Assembly: GCA_050741255.1 (NCBI GenBank) | Contig: JBOIEQ010000014.1 | Location: forward strand, 1-47,152 | Source of the DNA: CAZXNF01 sp050741255 | GTDB lineage: Bacteria > Pseudomonadota > Gammaproteobacteria > Burkholderiales > SG8-41 | Direction of reading: 5' to 3' | Length of the DNA: 47,152 bases | In this document: positions 40,105-47,152 of the stretch, piece after piece | How positions within the stretch are numbered: position 1 is the stretch's first letter | Layout of the letters: each line of letters begins with the position of its first letter | Made by a program: the position numbers and the translations under genes | The notes under the pieces: model-generated | Seen by the model: the letters and a program-made list of their open reading frames with translations, nothing else | Database searches by the model: none | Told to the model about the DNA's origin: nothing

Positions 40105-40593
40105 CGCCTTTGCGTCGTTCCCCGCACCTCGCCGGAACCAGCCGTCCCAGATCAGCAGCACCGCCCCGCAGGTGATCGCCGAATCGGCGAGGTTGAACGC
40201 CGGGAAGCTGTAGCCGCCGGCATGGAAATGGAGGAAGTCCACCACCGCGCCGAGCCGCACGCGATCGATGACATTGCCGATCGCGCCGCCCAGGATCAGC
40301 GCCAGCGCGAAGCAGAACAGGCGCTCGCCTGCGTGCCGCACGAGCAGGTAGCCGATCCAGACGGAAGCCGCGACGGCGATGCCGATGAAAAACTCGCGCT
40401 GCCAGCCCGAGGCCGAGGACAGGAAGCTGAAGGCCGCGCCGGGGTTGTAGACGAGCACCAGCTTGAAGAAAGGCGTGACGGTGATGTCGCGCCCGTGCGC
40501 GAGGGTGTGGCTGATGGCGTACTTGCTCATCTGGTCGAGCAGCGCCACCCCTGTCGCCAGGGCCAGCCATCCCGCCAGCGCGCGCGTGAACAT
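40102..40593 (-). CDS. lspA: Lipoprotein signal peptidase
   Basis: This 163-residue inner-membrane aspartyl peptidase removes signal peptides from prolipoproteins. It has four hydrophobic segments, starting ALAGWLALATGVALLDQMSK. The catalytic aspartates are in IGNVIDRVRLGAVVDF and FNLADSAITCG. VYNPGAAFSFL is a family motif. I chose the ATG at 40593 (MFTRALAG) because GAGG lies nine bases before it; the ATG at 40611 is possible but has no ribosome site. Either way it is next to or overlaps the ileS stop at 40604. Its stop codon lies within the CACAGAGG repeat. Confidence 0.95.
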   Translation of the reverse strand: MFTRALAGWLALATGVALLDQMSKYAISHTLAHGRDITVTPFFKLVLVYNPGAAFSFLSSASGWQREFFIGIAVAASVWIGYLLVRHAGERLFCFALALILGGAIGNVIDRVRLGAVVDFLHFHAGGYSFPAFNLADSAITCGAVLLIWDGWFRRGAGNDAKA

Positions 40594-40603
40594 GCGGACA
40601 GCC

Positions 40604-43498
40604 TCAGGCATGGGCGCGGGGTTCGCCCGCCCCGAACAGGTTGGCGACGCAGCGTCCGCACAGGTCCGCATGCGCCGCGTCCACGCCCACATCGGCGCGG
40701 TAATGCCAGCAACGCTCGCACTTCACACGCGTCGTGGGCGTGACGGCGAGGCGCACGCCCTCAAGCGCGGTCGCCTCGCCCAGCCCCGCGTCCGCGCGCA
40801 CGCTGGCGCGCGAGGTGATGAACACGAAGCGCAGGTCGTCGCCGAAGGAACGCAGGAAGGACAGCGGCTCGCCCTCGGCGTAGAGCTCGACCTCGCCCGC
40901 GAGCGAGGAGCCGATGCTGCCGGCGGCGCGCAGGGCTTCGAGCTGCTTCAGCACGTCGGCGCGCAACTGGCGCAGCCGCGGCCAGCGCGCGCGCAAGGCC
41001 GCGGCATCCTTCGGCAGCGTGAACGCGGCCCAGGTCTGTTCGAACACGGTGCCCTCCTTGCCGTGCAGCGTCTCCCAGACTTCCTGCGCGGTGAAGGACA
41101 GGATGGGCGCCATCCACCGCACCAGCGCTTCGGCCATGTGGTACAGCGCGTTTTGCGCCGAGCGGCGGGCTTTCGAACCGGCGGCGGCCGTGTAGAGGCG
41201 GTCCTTGAGGACATCGAGATAGAAGCCGCCGAGGTCCTCGGAACAGTAGGCCTGCAGCTTCTGCGCGACCAGGTGGAATTCGTAGCGGTCGTAATGACCC
41301 GGTGTTTTCGTCTCGCGCACGCCGAGTTCGCCGGACGCCAGCTCCGCCTGCAGATCGGCCGTCATCACCAGCGCGTAGCGGTCGATCTCCAGCCATTCGT
41401 CCACCGGCAGCGCGTGCTGCTCCGGGTCGAAATCGGACAGGTTGGAGAGCAGGAAGCGCAGCGTGTTGCGGATGCGGCGGTAGGACTCCGTCACGCGCTT
41501 GAGGATTTCATCCGAGATCGACAGCTCTCCGGAGTAGTCGGTCTGCGCGACCCACAGGCGCAGGATGTCCGCGCCCAGCGTGTCCATGACCTTCTGCGGT
41601 GCGACCACGTTGCCGACCGACTTGGACATCTTGCGGCCCTGCCCGTCCACCACGAAGCCGTGCGTGAGTAGCCCCCGGTATGGCGGCACGCCGTTCAGCA
41701 TGCAGGACACGAGCAGCGACGAGTGGAACCAGCCGCGGTGCTGGTCGGAGCCTTCGAGGTAGAGGTCGGCGGGGAACGCGAGGTCCGCGCCGTGCGAACC
41801 GCCGGACTGGCCGCCCGGCCCGCCCAGCACGGTTTCGTGGGTCGAGCCCGAGTCGAACCACACGTCGAGCGTGTTGCGGTCCTTCTCGTAGAGATCGGCG
41901 TCGGCGCCGAGCAGTTCGTTCACGTCCACGGTCTGCCAGGCTTCGATGCCGCCGGTTTCGACCTTCTTGGCGACCGCCTCCAGCAGTTCGAGGGTGTGCG
42001 GATGCAGAACACCGGTCTCCTTGCGGATGAACAGCGGCATCGGCACGCCCCACTGGCGCTGGCGCGAGAGCGTCCAGTCCGGCCGGTTCGCGATCATCGC
42101 GTGCAGCCGCGCCTGGCCCCAGGCCGGATAGAACTTCGTGGCCTCGATGCCGCGCAATGCCGTTGCACGCAGGGGTTCGGCCGGGCGCGTGCCGTTGAAG
42201 CCGGGCACGGCGTCCATGCCGGCGAACCACTGCGTCGTCGCGCGGTAGATGATCGGCGTCTTGTGCCGCCAGCAGTGCATGTAGCTGTGCACGTTCTTCT
42301 GCTGGGAAAACAGCGCGCCGTGCTCCTCGATCGTCGCGACGATCTTCGGGTTCGCGTCCCATATCTTCAGGCCACCGAACAGCGGCAGCGACGGCCCGTA
42401 GACGCCGTCGCCCTGCACCGGGGTCAGGATGTCGTCGTCCCCCACGCCGTTCGCGCGGCAGGACTGGAAGTCCTCGATGCCGTAGGCCGGCGCGCTGTGG
42501 ACGATGCCGGTGCCCTGTTCCAGCGTCACGTAGTCGCCGAGGTACACGGGCGACAACCGGTCGTAGAAGGGATGGCGGAAGGCGACGTGATCGAGCGCCG
42601 CGCCCTTGCACGTGGCCATTGTTTCTCCGGCCAAGCCATACCGCGCAAGGCAGGCGTCCTTCAGTTTGCTCGCCAGGATCAGCAGGCCCTTGGGCGTGCA
42701 GACGAGGCTGTAGTCGAACTCGGGGTGCACGTTCAGCGCCTGGTTCGCGGGAATGGTCCACGGCGTCGTGGTCCAGATCACGATCCAGCCCGCATTGCCG
42801 TTTTCCGCTGCGGGAAGCTTCGCGAGCCCGAACGCCCGGGCGATTTTTTCCGGTTCAGCAAATGCAAACCCGACGTCGATCGCCGTGTCCTTGCGGTCGG
42901 CGTATTCGACCTCGGCCTCGGCCAGCGCCGAACCGCAGTCGAAGCACCAGTTGACCGGCTTGAGGCCCCGGTAGGCGTAGCCCTTGGCGATCAACTTGCC
43001 GAGCGTGCGGATCTCGTCGGCCTCGTTGCGGAAGGCCATCGTCTTGTACGGGTGATCCCAGTCGCCCAGCACGCCGAGGCGGATGAAGTCCTTCTTCTGG
43101 CGCTCGATCTGCACTTCCGCGTAGGCGCGCGACTTCTGTTGCACCTCGGCCACCGACAGCTTCTTGCCGTATTCCTTTTCGATCTGGATCTCGATCGGCA
43201 TGCCGTGGCAATCCCAGCCCGGGATGTAAGGCGAGTCGAAACCGGACAGCGTCTTGGTCTTGACGATGAAGTCCTTGAGGATCTTGTTCACCGCGTGGCC
43301 GATGTGGATGTCGCCGTTGGCGTACGGCGGGCCGTCGTGCAGCACGAAGCGTGGTGCGCCCTTGCGGGCGGCGCGCATGCGTCCGTAGACATCGCGCGCG
43401 GTCCAGTCCGCGAGCATCAGCGGCTCGCGTTTGGCGAGGTCCCCGCGCATGGGGAACGGCGTGTCGAGCAGGTTCAGTGTTTTTTTATAGTCAGCCAT
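40604..43498 (-). CDS. ileS: Isoleucyl-tRNA synthetase
   Basis: This 964-residue class I aminoacyl-tRNA synthetase charges tRNA-Ile. HDGPPYANGDIHIGHAVNKI is the HIGH motif (residues about 54-73). The CP1 editing domain follows (including WTTTPWTIPANQALNVHPEF), and the KMSKS loop is QGRKMSKSVGN near residue 610. The C-terminal zinc site is CERCWHYRADVG and LCGRC. All elements are intact. The ATG lies 12 nt from the CACAGAGG repeat and no Shine-Dalgarno is visible in between. It is part of the ribF-ileS-lspA-ispH gene order usual in proteobacteria. Confidence 0.98.
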   Translation of the reverse strand: MADYKKTLNLLDTPFPMRGDLAKREPLMLADWTARDVYGRMRAARKGAPRFVLHDGPPYANGDIHIGHAVNKILKDFIVKTKTLSGFDSPYIPGWDCHGMPIEIQIEKEYGKKLSVAEVQQKSRAYAEVQIERQKKDFIRLGVLGDWDHPYKTMAFRNEADEIRTLGKLIAKGYAYRGLKPVNWCFDCGSALAEAEVEYADRKDTAIDVGFAFAEPEKIARAFGLAKLPAAENGNAGWIVIWTTTPWTIPANQALNVHPEFDYSLVCTPKGLLILASKLKDACLARYGLAGETMATCKGAALDHVAFRHPFYDRLSPVYLGDYVTLEQGTGIVHSAPAYGIEDFQSCRANGVGDDDILTPVQGDGVYGPSLPLFGGLKIWDANPKIVATIEEHGALFSQQKNVHSYMHCWRHKTPIIYRATTQWFAGMDAVPGFNGTRPAEPLRATALRGIEATKFYPAWGQARLHAMIANRPDWTLSRQRQWGVPMPLFIRKETGVLHPHTLELLEAVAKKVETGGIEAWQTVDVNELLGADADLYEKDRNTLDVWFDSGSTHETVLGGPGGQSGGSHGADLAFPADLYLEGSDQHRGWFHSSLLVSCMLNGVPPYRGLLTHGFVVDGQGRKMSKSVGNVVAPQKVMDTLGADILRLWVAQTDYSGELSISDEILKRVTESYRRIRNTLRFLLSNLSDFDPEQHALPVDEWLEIDRYALVMTADLQAELASGELGVRETKTPGHYDRYEFHLVAQKLQAYCSEDLGGFYLDVLKDRLYTAAAGSKARRSAQNALYHMAEALVRWMAPILSFTAQEVWETLHGKEGTVFEQTWAAFTLPKDAAALRARWPRLRQLRADVLKQLEALRAAGSIGSSLAGEVELYAEGEPLSFLRSFGDDLRFVFITSRASVRADAGLGEATALEGVRLAVTPTTRVKCERCWHYRADVGVDAAHADLCGRCVANLFGAGEPRAHA

Positions 43499-43510
43499 AG
43501 TTCAAGAACG

Positions 43511-43610
43511 ATGGAACCACAGAGGCACAGAGGCACGGAGGCGTTCCGGACTTCGGTACCCACAAATGATTATTTCGCTTTTCTCCGTGCCTCTGTGCCT
43601 CTGTGGTGAA
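43511..43610. repeat. Fold-back element with CACAGAGG period-8 arms (copy 3)
   Basis: The left arm 43515-43540 and the right arm 43583-43608 are 26-bp inverted repeats with 25 matches, each with the units CACAGAGG, CACAGAGG and CACGGAG; flanking bases extend to 43511-43610. The right arm lies inside the ribF reading frame and encodes its last residues (HRGTEARR). The loop has the ribF stop codon (43570-43572). Confidence 0.95.
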
Positions 43611-44526
43611 AATAATCCTTCGCCTGCCTCACATCCGCCGCGATCTGCCGCGTCAGCGTTTCCACGTCGGCGTATTTTTCCTCGTCGCGGAATTTCTCGA
43701 GGAAATCCACCCGCACGTGCCGCCCGTACCAGTCGCCCGCGGCGTCCAGAACATGCACTTCCAGCACCGGCACCGGTTCGCGCGCGACCGTGGGCCGCAC
43801 GCCGAGACTGGCGACGGCCGGTAGCGCCTGGTCCGCCACCCCGTGCAACTCGACCGCGAAGATGCCCATCAGCGCGGGCCGGTTGTGCTTCATCTGCACG
43901 TTCGCGGTCGGAAAACCGAGCGCGCGGCCGAGCTTCTGTCCGGCCACCACGCGCCCGCTGATGCTGTAGGGCCGGCCGAGCAGGCGCGCCGCCTTCGCGA
44001 GTTCGCCCGCCGCCAGCGCTTCGCGCACCGCCGTGCTCGACACGCGGCCGCCGTCCACGTTCACCGTGGGCATGGCCTCCACGTCGTAGCCACCCTGCGC
44101 AGCCGAAACCCTGAGCAGGGAGAAATCACCCGCGCGCCGCGCGCCGTAGCGGAAATCGTCCCCCACCATGATCCAGCGCGCGCCGAGCTGCCCTACCAGC
44201 ACGCGCTCGATGAAGGCCGCCGGCGCCATGCGCGCGAAATCAAAATCGAAGCGACACACGTGCGCGCGGTCTACGCCCGCCGCCGCGAGCCGTTCGAGCT
44301 TTTCGCGCAGGCTGGTCAGGCGGGTCGGCGCCTTGTCCGGCGCAAAAAACTCGCGCGGATGCGGCTCGAAGGTCAGCGCGCAGGACGGCATCGCGCGTTC
44401 GCGCGCCGCCTCGCGCAGGCGCGCGAGCATCGCCTGGTGCCCGAGATGGACGCCGTCGAAGTTGCCGATGGTGACCGCGTGCGGCTTGCCGTCGGCAGCC
44501 GCGCTCAGCCCGTGAGTGACGCGCAT
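43570..44526 (-). CDS. ribF: Bifunctional riboflavin kinase / FAD synthetase, tail encoded by a repeat
   Basis: This 318-residue enzyme makes FMN and FAD. The N-terminal nucleotidyltransferase has VTIGNFDGVHLGHQAML and the EPHPREFF and DDFRYGARRAGDF segments; the C-terminal kinase has GRVVAGQKLGRALGFPTANV and the LEVHVLD strand. It normally ends soon after the region FLEKFRDEEKYADVETLTRQ. Here the last dozen residues (HHRGTEARRKAK) come from the fold-back repeat that lies across the 3' end, so the native stop codon has been lost or displaced. The MRVTHGL start at 44526 is the family-like one. A minus-strand TAGAAT at 44580-44585 may be its -10. Confidence 0.96.
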   Translation of the reverse strand: MRVTHGLSAAADGKPHAVTIGNFDGVHLGHQAMLARLREAARERAMPSCALTFEPHPREFFAPDKAPTRLTSLREKLERLAAAGVDRAHVCRFDFDFARMAPAAFIERVLVGQLGARWIMVGDDFRYGARRAGDFSLLRVSAAQGGYDVEAMPTVNVDGGRVSSTAVREALAAGELAKAARLLGRPYSISGRVVAGQKLGRALGFPTANVQMKHNRPALMGIFAVELHGVADQALPAVASLGVRPTVAREPVPVLEVHVLDAAGDWYGRHVRVDFLEKFRDEEKYADVETLTRQIAADVRQAKDYFHHRGTEARRKAK

Positions 44527-44621
44527 GGATGGCCCGGCGCGACCTCGCAACCTGCCGGGCCACGCAGCTAAAAGCTTGAATTCTATCCGCTTTTTGCAGC
44601 CGCAGCGCGAATACGGGACGG

Positions 44622-45167
44622 CTACTGCAGAAGCGTGCGGATGGCCGCCATCGCTTCATCTCCTGCCCAGTCGATTTCGCCCACTGCGCGGTAGCGCAGG
44701 CGGCCGTCGCGGTCGATCAGATAGCTCGCCGGCAGGATGCCCGGCTTCCATGCCCGCTGGACTTCGCTGAACGCGTCGAGCAGCACCGGGAATCCCAGTG
44801 GCATCGTCTGCAGGAAGGATTCGACCCGCGCGGACGATTCACTGTAATTCACCGCGAGTATCACGAACGGGGCGCCCGCCTTGTCCATGCGGTCTTTCAG
44901 TTTCTGCATCGAGGGCATCTCGGCGCGGCAGGGCTCGCACCAGGTTGCCCAGAAATTCACGAGCACGACTTTCCCGCGGTAGTCCGCAAGCCGGTGCGCC
45001 CGGCCTTTCGTATCCTTGAGTTCCAGCGGCGGCAGCGCCGGATTCGTTGCCGGCGTGAGCTTGCCCACGGGCGGCGAGGCGGCCGTGGCGGGCGCCGCGG
45101 GAACCGCGAGCGCCAGCCCGAACACAACGGCGGCGAGCCTGCGCCCGCCGCCCCACAGACCGGTCAT
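44622..45167 (-). CDS. TlpA-like thioredoxin-fold protein
   Basis: This 181-residue exported thiol-disulfide protein has a signal segment RLAAVVFGLALAVPAAPAT, a thioredoxin fold with VLVNFWATWCEPCRAEMP (active-site CxxC, WCEPC), and the cis-proline region GILPASYLIDRDGRL. It probably reduces or maintains cysteines in the periplasm, for instance in cytochrome maturation. The ATG (45165-45167) is two bases from the stop of the transglutaminase gene, so the two are coexpressed. The functional partner is unknown. Confidence 0.92.
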   Translation of the reverse strand: MTGLWGGGRRLAAVVFGLALAVPAAPATAASPPVGKLTPATNPALPPLELKDTKGRAHRLADYRGKVVLVNFWATWCEPCRAEMPSMQKLKDRMDKAGAPFVILAVNYSESSARVESFLQTMPLGFPVLLDAFSEVQRAWKPGILPASYLIDRDGRLRYRAVGEIDWAGDEAMAAIRTLLQ

Positions 45168-45169
45168 GC

Positions 45170-46285
45170 TCAGCCCTTGATCTCCCGCGCGCTCATCACG
45201 TACTTGAAGCTGTCCGGATCCAGGCTGTCGAGGCGCTCCGCCGTCGTTTCCGCGTTGGGATACATGAAGAAGGCGATCTTCGGCCCCTTCGCGCCCGGCA
45301 GCGTGATGTCGTGCGCCATGTTGAAGGCGAGCCAGTTGCCTTCCCAGCCGCCGAACAGGCGCTGGTTGACCGGCGCGACGAGCGGGTTCGCCGACGTCTT
45401 GATCCACTCGGAAGTCTCTTCGCGCATGACCTTGGCCACGTCTGCCGGATCCATCGCCACCCAGCCGTAATCGGCGAGGTACGCCTCCGCACGGCAGTGC
45501 TGGGCGCGCGTGATGTTCGCGCTGTTGCCGCTCAGGGCCTTGTAACCAAAGGCGGACGGCGACACCCGCACGCCGTAGACATCACGCGCGGGGATGCCGA
45601 CCGAACGCGCCATGCCGACGAAGAGCGCGTTGAGATCGGCGCACTTGCCGCCCATGTTGCCGCTCTCGAGCATGGCCTTGATGTCGCCGACACCGCAGCC
45701 GCGCACCGACGGTTCGCGGTAGGTATTGGCGACGATCCAGTCGTAGATCGCCTGCGCCTTCTCGCGGTCGGTCGTTTTGCCCTTGGTGGCCAACTGCGCC
45801 GTCTGGCGCACGATACCGTCGGTCGGCATGAACTCGGTCGGTTGCAGCCACATTTTCAGGGCGGCGGAGTCTTCCTTCGTCGCCACCTTCTTCGACCAGT
45901 CGACCGCGCGGTCCTGTGCCTGGAAGCGGCTCGTCATTTCGAGCACCGGCTTGTCCTGCCCGGCCGGAAATTCGGCGACGAGGATCTTCGCGCCGTACTT
46001 GCCGTCCTCGACGAGCCGCGCCTGCCCGCCCTCCGCCTTCCACTGGCTGTCGAGCGACTTCTGGTAATCCGAATTGATGGACGGCACCGGCAGCCACACG
46101 CGGGCACCGCCGGCCGGCTTGAGTATCTCCACGCGCGTGGTGACCTCGAAGCTGCGCCAGGTGCCGGGCTGCGGGGCAAAGTCCTTCTGCTGGGCCCAGG
46201 CGTTGCTGACGAAGCCGGGCAGCGTGGTGGCGGCCGCCGCAAAGGGCGCTACCGTACCGAGTTTGATGAATCCGCGTCTGTTCAT
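45170..46285 (-). CDS. Transglutaminase-like cysteine protease-fold protein, Tat-exported
   Basis: This 371-residue protein begins MNRRGFIKLGTVAPFAAAAT, a twin-arginine signal. The catalytic triad of the transglutaminase-like family is visible: cysteine in GNMGGKCADLNALFVGMARS, histidine in QHCRAEAYLADYGWV, and aspartate in AMDPADV. It has an N-terminal beta domain (SFEVTTRVEIL, WLPVPSIN). It would cleave or modify periplasmic substrates. A ribosome site (AGAAGGAC) precedes the ATG. The gene is directly followed by the TlpA-like protein, which may keep its cysteine reduced (an inference). Confidence 0.9.
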   Translation of the reverse strand: MNRRGFIKLGTVAPFAAAATTLPGFVSNAWAQQKDFAPQPGTWRSFEVTTRVEILKPAGGARVWLPVPSINSDYQKSLDSQWKAEGGQARLVEDGKYGAKILVAEFPAGQDKPVLEMTSRFQAQDRAVDWSKKVATKEDSAALKMWLQPTEFMPTDGIVRQTAQLATKGKTTDREKAQAIYDWIVANTYREPSVRGCGVGDIKAMLESGNMGGKCADLNALFVGMARSVGIPARDVYGVRVSPSAFGYKALSGNSANITRAQHCRAEAYLADYGWVAMDPADVAKVMREETSEWIKTSANPLVAPVNQRLFGGWEGNWLAFNMAHDITLPGAKGPKIAFFMYPNAETTAERLDSLDPDSFKYVMSAREIKG

Positions 46286-46505
46286 GCTGATGTCCTTCTC
46301 TTCTCAATGGGTGGCATGGGATGGGCGCCCGACGGTCGGGGGCTCCAGGCTCGCCACGTGCACGACGCGGCCGGCGTTACGCGCGGGAAGGTGGCCGCGG
46401 CGGGCGGCTGACGAAGGTGCAAGGCGGCGCTGACGAAGCAGTCATGACGTGGAGTCCCGGGAAGGCGCGAAGAATACCCGCCGCGCCCGCATCGCTCAAG
46501 CACCG
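46286..46505. other. Gap between murJ and transglutaminase genes
   Basis: This gap of 220 bp holds no credible gene. It contains the short CCCGAC/GTCGGG palindrome around 46328 with no T run, and no repeat of the kinds seen elsewhere. A promoter for the transglutaminase gene would have to lie here, but no clear -10/-35 pair was found. Confidence 0.4.
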
Positions 46506-47152
46506 TTATTCCGTGCCGCGCTTGATGAAATGCCGGGGCCGCACGCCGGCGACCCACAGGGCCGCGAAATAGACGGCGGCGCCGGCCGCCACGACGCCGG
46601 CAAGCCGCGCCGCCCGCGGCACCGCTCCCGCCTCCAGCCACCAGGCACCCGCCCCCGCCGCGAACCCCAGCACGAGCGCCATCAGCAAAGTCGCCGCCCC
46701 CACCTGCGCAAAGAACCGTCCCCAGCCGGGCTGCGGCTGGAAGATGCCGCGGCTGCGGAGTCCACGATAGAGCAGGGTCGCGTTCATGCAGGCCCCCAGC
46801 GCAATCGCCAGCGCGAGGCCGGCGTGAGCGAGCGGCCACACGAAGATCAGGTTCATCACCTGTGTGAAGACGAGTGTGATGATGCCGATCTTCACCGGCG
46901 TGCGGATGTTCTGCTGCGCGTAGAAACCGGGTGCCAGCACGCGCACGAGGATCAGCCCGACGAGTCCCGCGCTGTAGCACACCAGGGCAGAGCGGGTCTG
47001 GCGCACATCCTCGGCCGTGAACGCGCCGTAGTGGAACAGCGTCGCGATCAGCGGCACCGCGAGTACCGCCAGCGCGGCGGCGGCCGGCACCGCGAGCAGG
47101 ATCGTGAGCCGCAGGCCCCAGTCGAGCAGCCGGGAGTACTCCTCATCGGTCC
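46506..47152 (-). CDS. murJ: Lipid II flippase MurJ, C-terminal part (5' truncated by window edge)
   Basis: This is the last ~215 residues of a polytopic MurJ/MviN transporter, open to the window edge. It begins DEEYSRLLDWGLRL at the edge, then hydrophobic segments AAAALAVLAVPLIATLFHYG, YSAGLVGLILVRVLAPGFYA, QNIRTPVKIGIITLVFTQVM, and three or four more helices. FYAQQNIRTPVKI is the family motif ahead of the C-terminal helices. The protein flips lipid II for peptidoglycan synthesis. Its place near ribF is typical for betaproteobacteria, although here a transglutaminase and a TlpA gene lie between them. Confidence 0.93.
   Translation of the reverse strand, partial: TDEEYSRLLDWGLRLTILLAVPAAAALAVLAVPLIATLFHYGAFTAEDVRQTRSALVCYSAGLVGLILVRVLAPGFYAQQNIRTPVKIGIITLVFTQVMNLIFVWPLAHAGLALAIALGACMNATLLYRGLRSRGIFQPQPGWGRFFAQVGAATLLMALVLGFAAGAGAWWLEAGAVPRAARLAGVVAAGAAVYFAALWVAGVRPRHFIKRGTE

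Overview
The window is GC-rich, gene-dense chromosomal DNA, most likely from a betaproteobacterium of the Burkholderiales type. The evidence is six periplasmic Bug/TctC-type substrate-binding proteins, a ribF-ileS-lspA-ispH block next to a pilE-fimT-pilVWX-pilY1 minor-pilin operon, and a transglutaminase/TlpA pair beside murJ. I see no rRNA, CRISPR array, prophage or insertion sequence. One tRNA (Thr, anticodon CGT) is present.

Layout. 1-2316: end of an ADP-forming acyl-CoA synthetase, convergent with an AMP-forming acyl-CoA ligase. 2461-7480 (minus): a TctC protein, HyuA and HyuB (hydantoinase/oxoprolinase family), reading on toward the ligase, with a promoter at 7452-7480. 7573-8550 (plus): a lone TctC. 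8665-14801 (minus): LysR regulator, alpha/beta hydrolase, two tandem TctC proteins, flavin-reductase-like protein and amidase. 15001-25268 (plus): class II aldolase-like protein, M19 dipeptidase, TctC, acyl-CoA dehydrogenase, enoyl-CoA hydratase, MmgE/PrpD, a second enoyl-CoA hydratase, TctC, and a SucC/SucD-like ligase pair. This reads as a CoA-dependent pathway for an imported organic acid. 25275-29097: DegP-like protein without its catalytic triad, SDR without its YxxxK, class V aminotransferase, tRNA-Thr and a Fur-family regulator. 29388-38928 (plus): minor pilin operon ending in a very large PilY1. 39010-47152 (minus): ispH, lspA, ileS, ribF, TlpA-like thioredoxin, transglutaminase and the 3' part of murJ.

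The structure least explained by the genes lies between them. Most gaps longer than about 70 bp in operons are filled by fold-back elements. Most have arms built from three or four copies of a 7-10 bp unit (CGCAGATAAA, GGGATTC, GTGAGGC, CGCCAAGA, CACAGAGG); one different family is related to TTCGTG..GAGC..GTCGAA. They abut or contain stop codons, and at four junctions end 12-16 nt before the next start codon. In ribF and one tctC the element supplies coding sequence. PilY1 is the other outstanding object: its von Willebrand A domain appears split by about 900 residues, and the protein carries three divergent copies of a small beta module.

All functional calls come from reading the translated sequence. 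No database search was run. Substrates of the transporters and CoA ligases cannot be read from the sequence.
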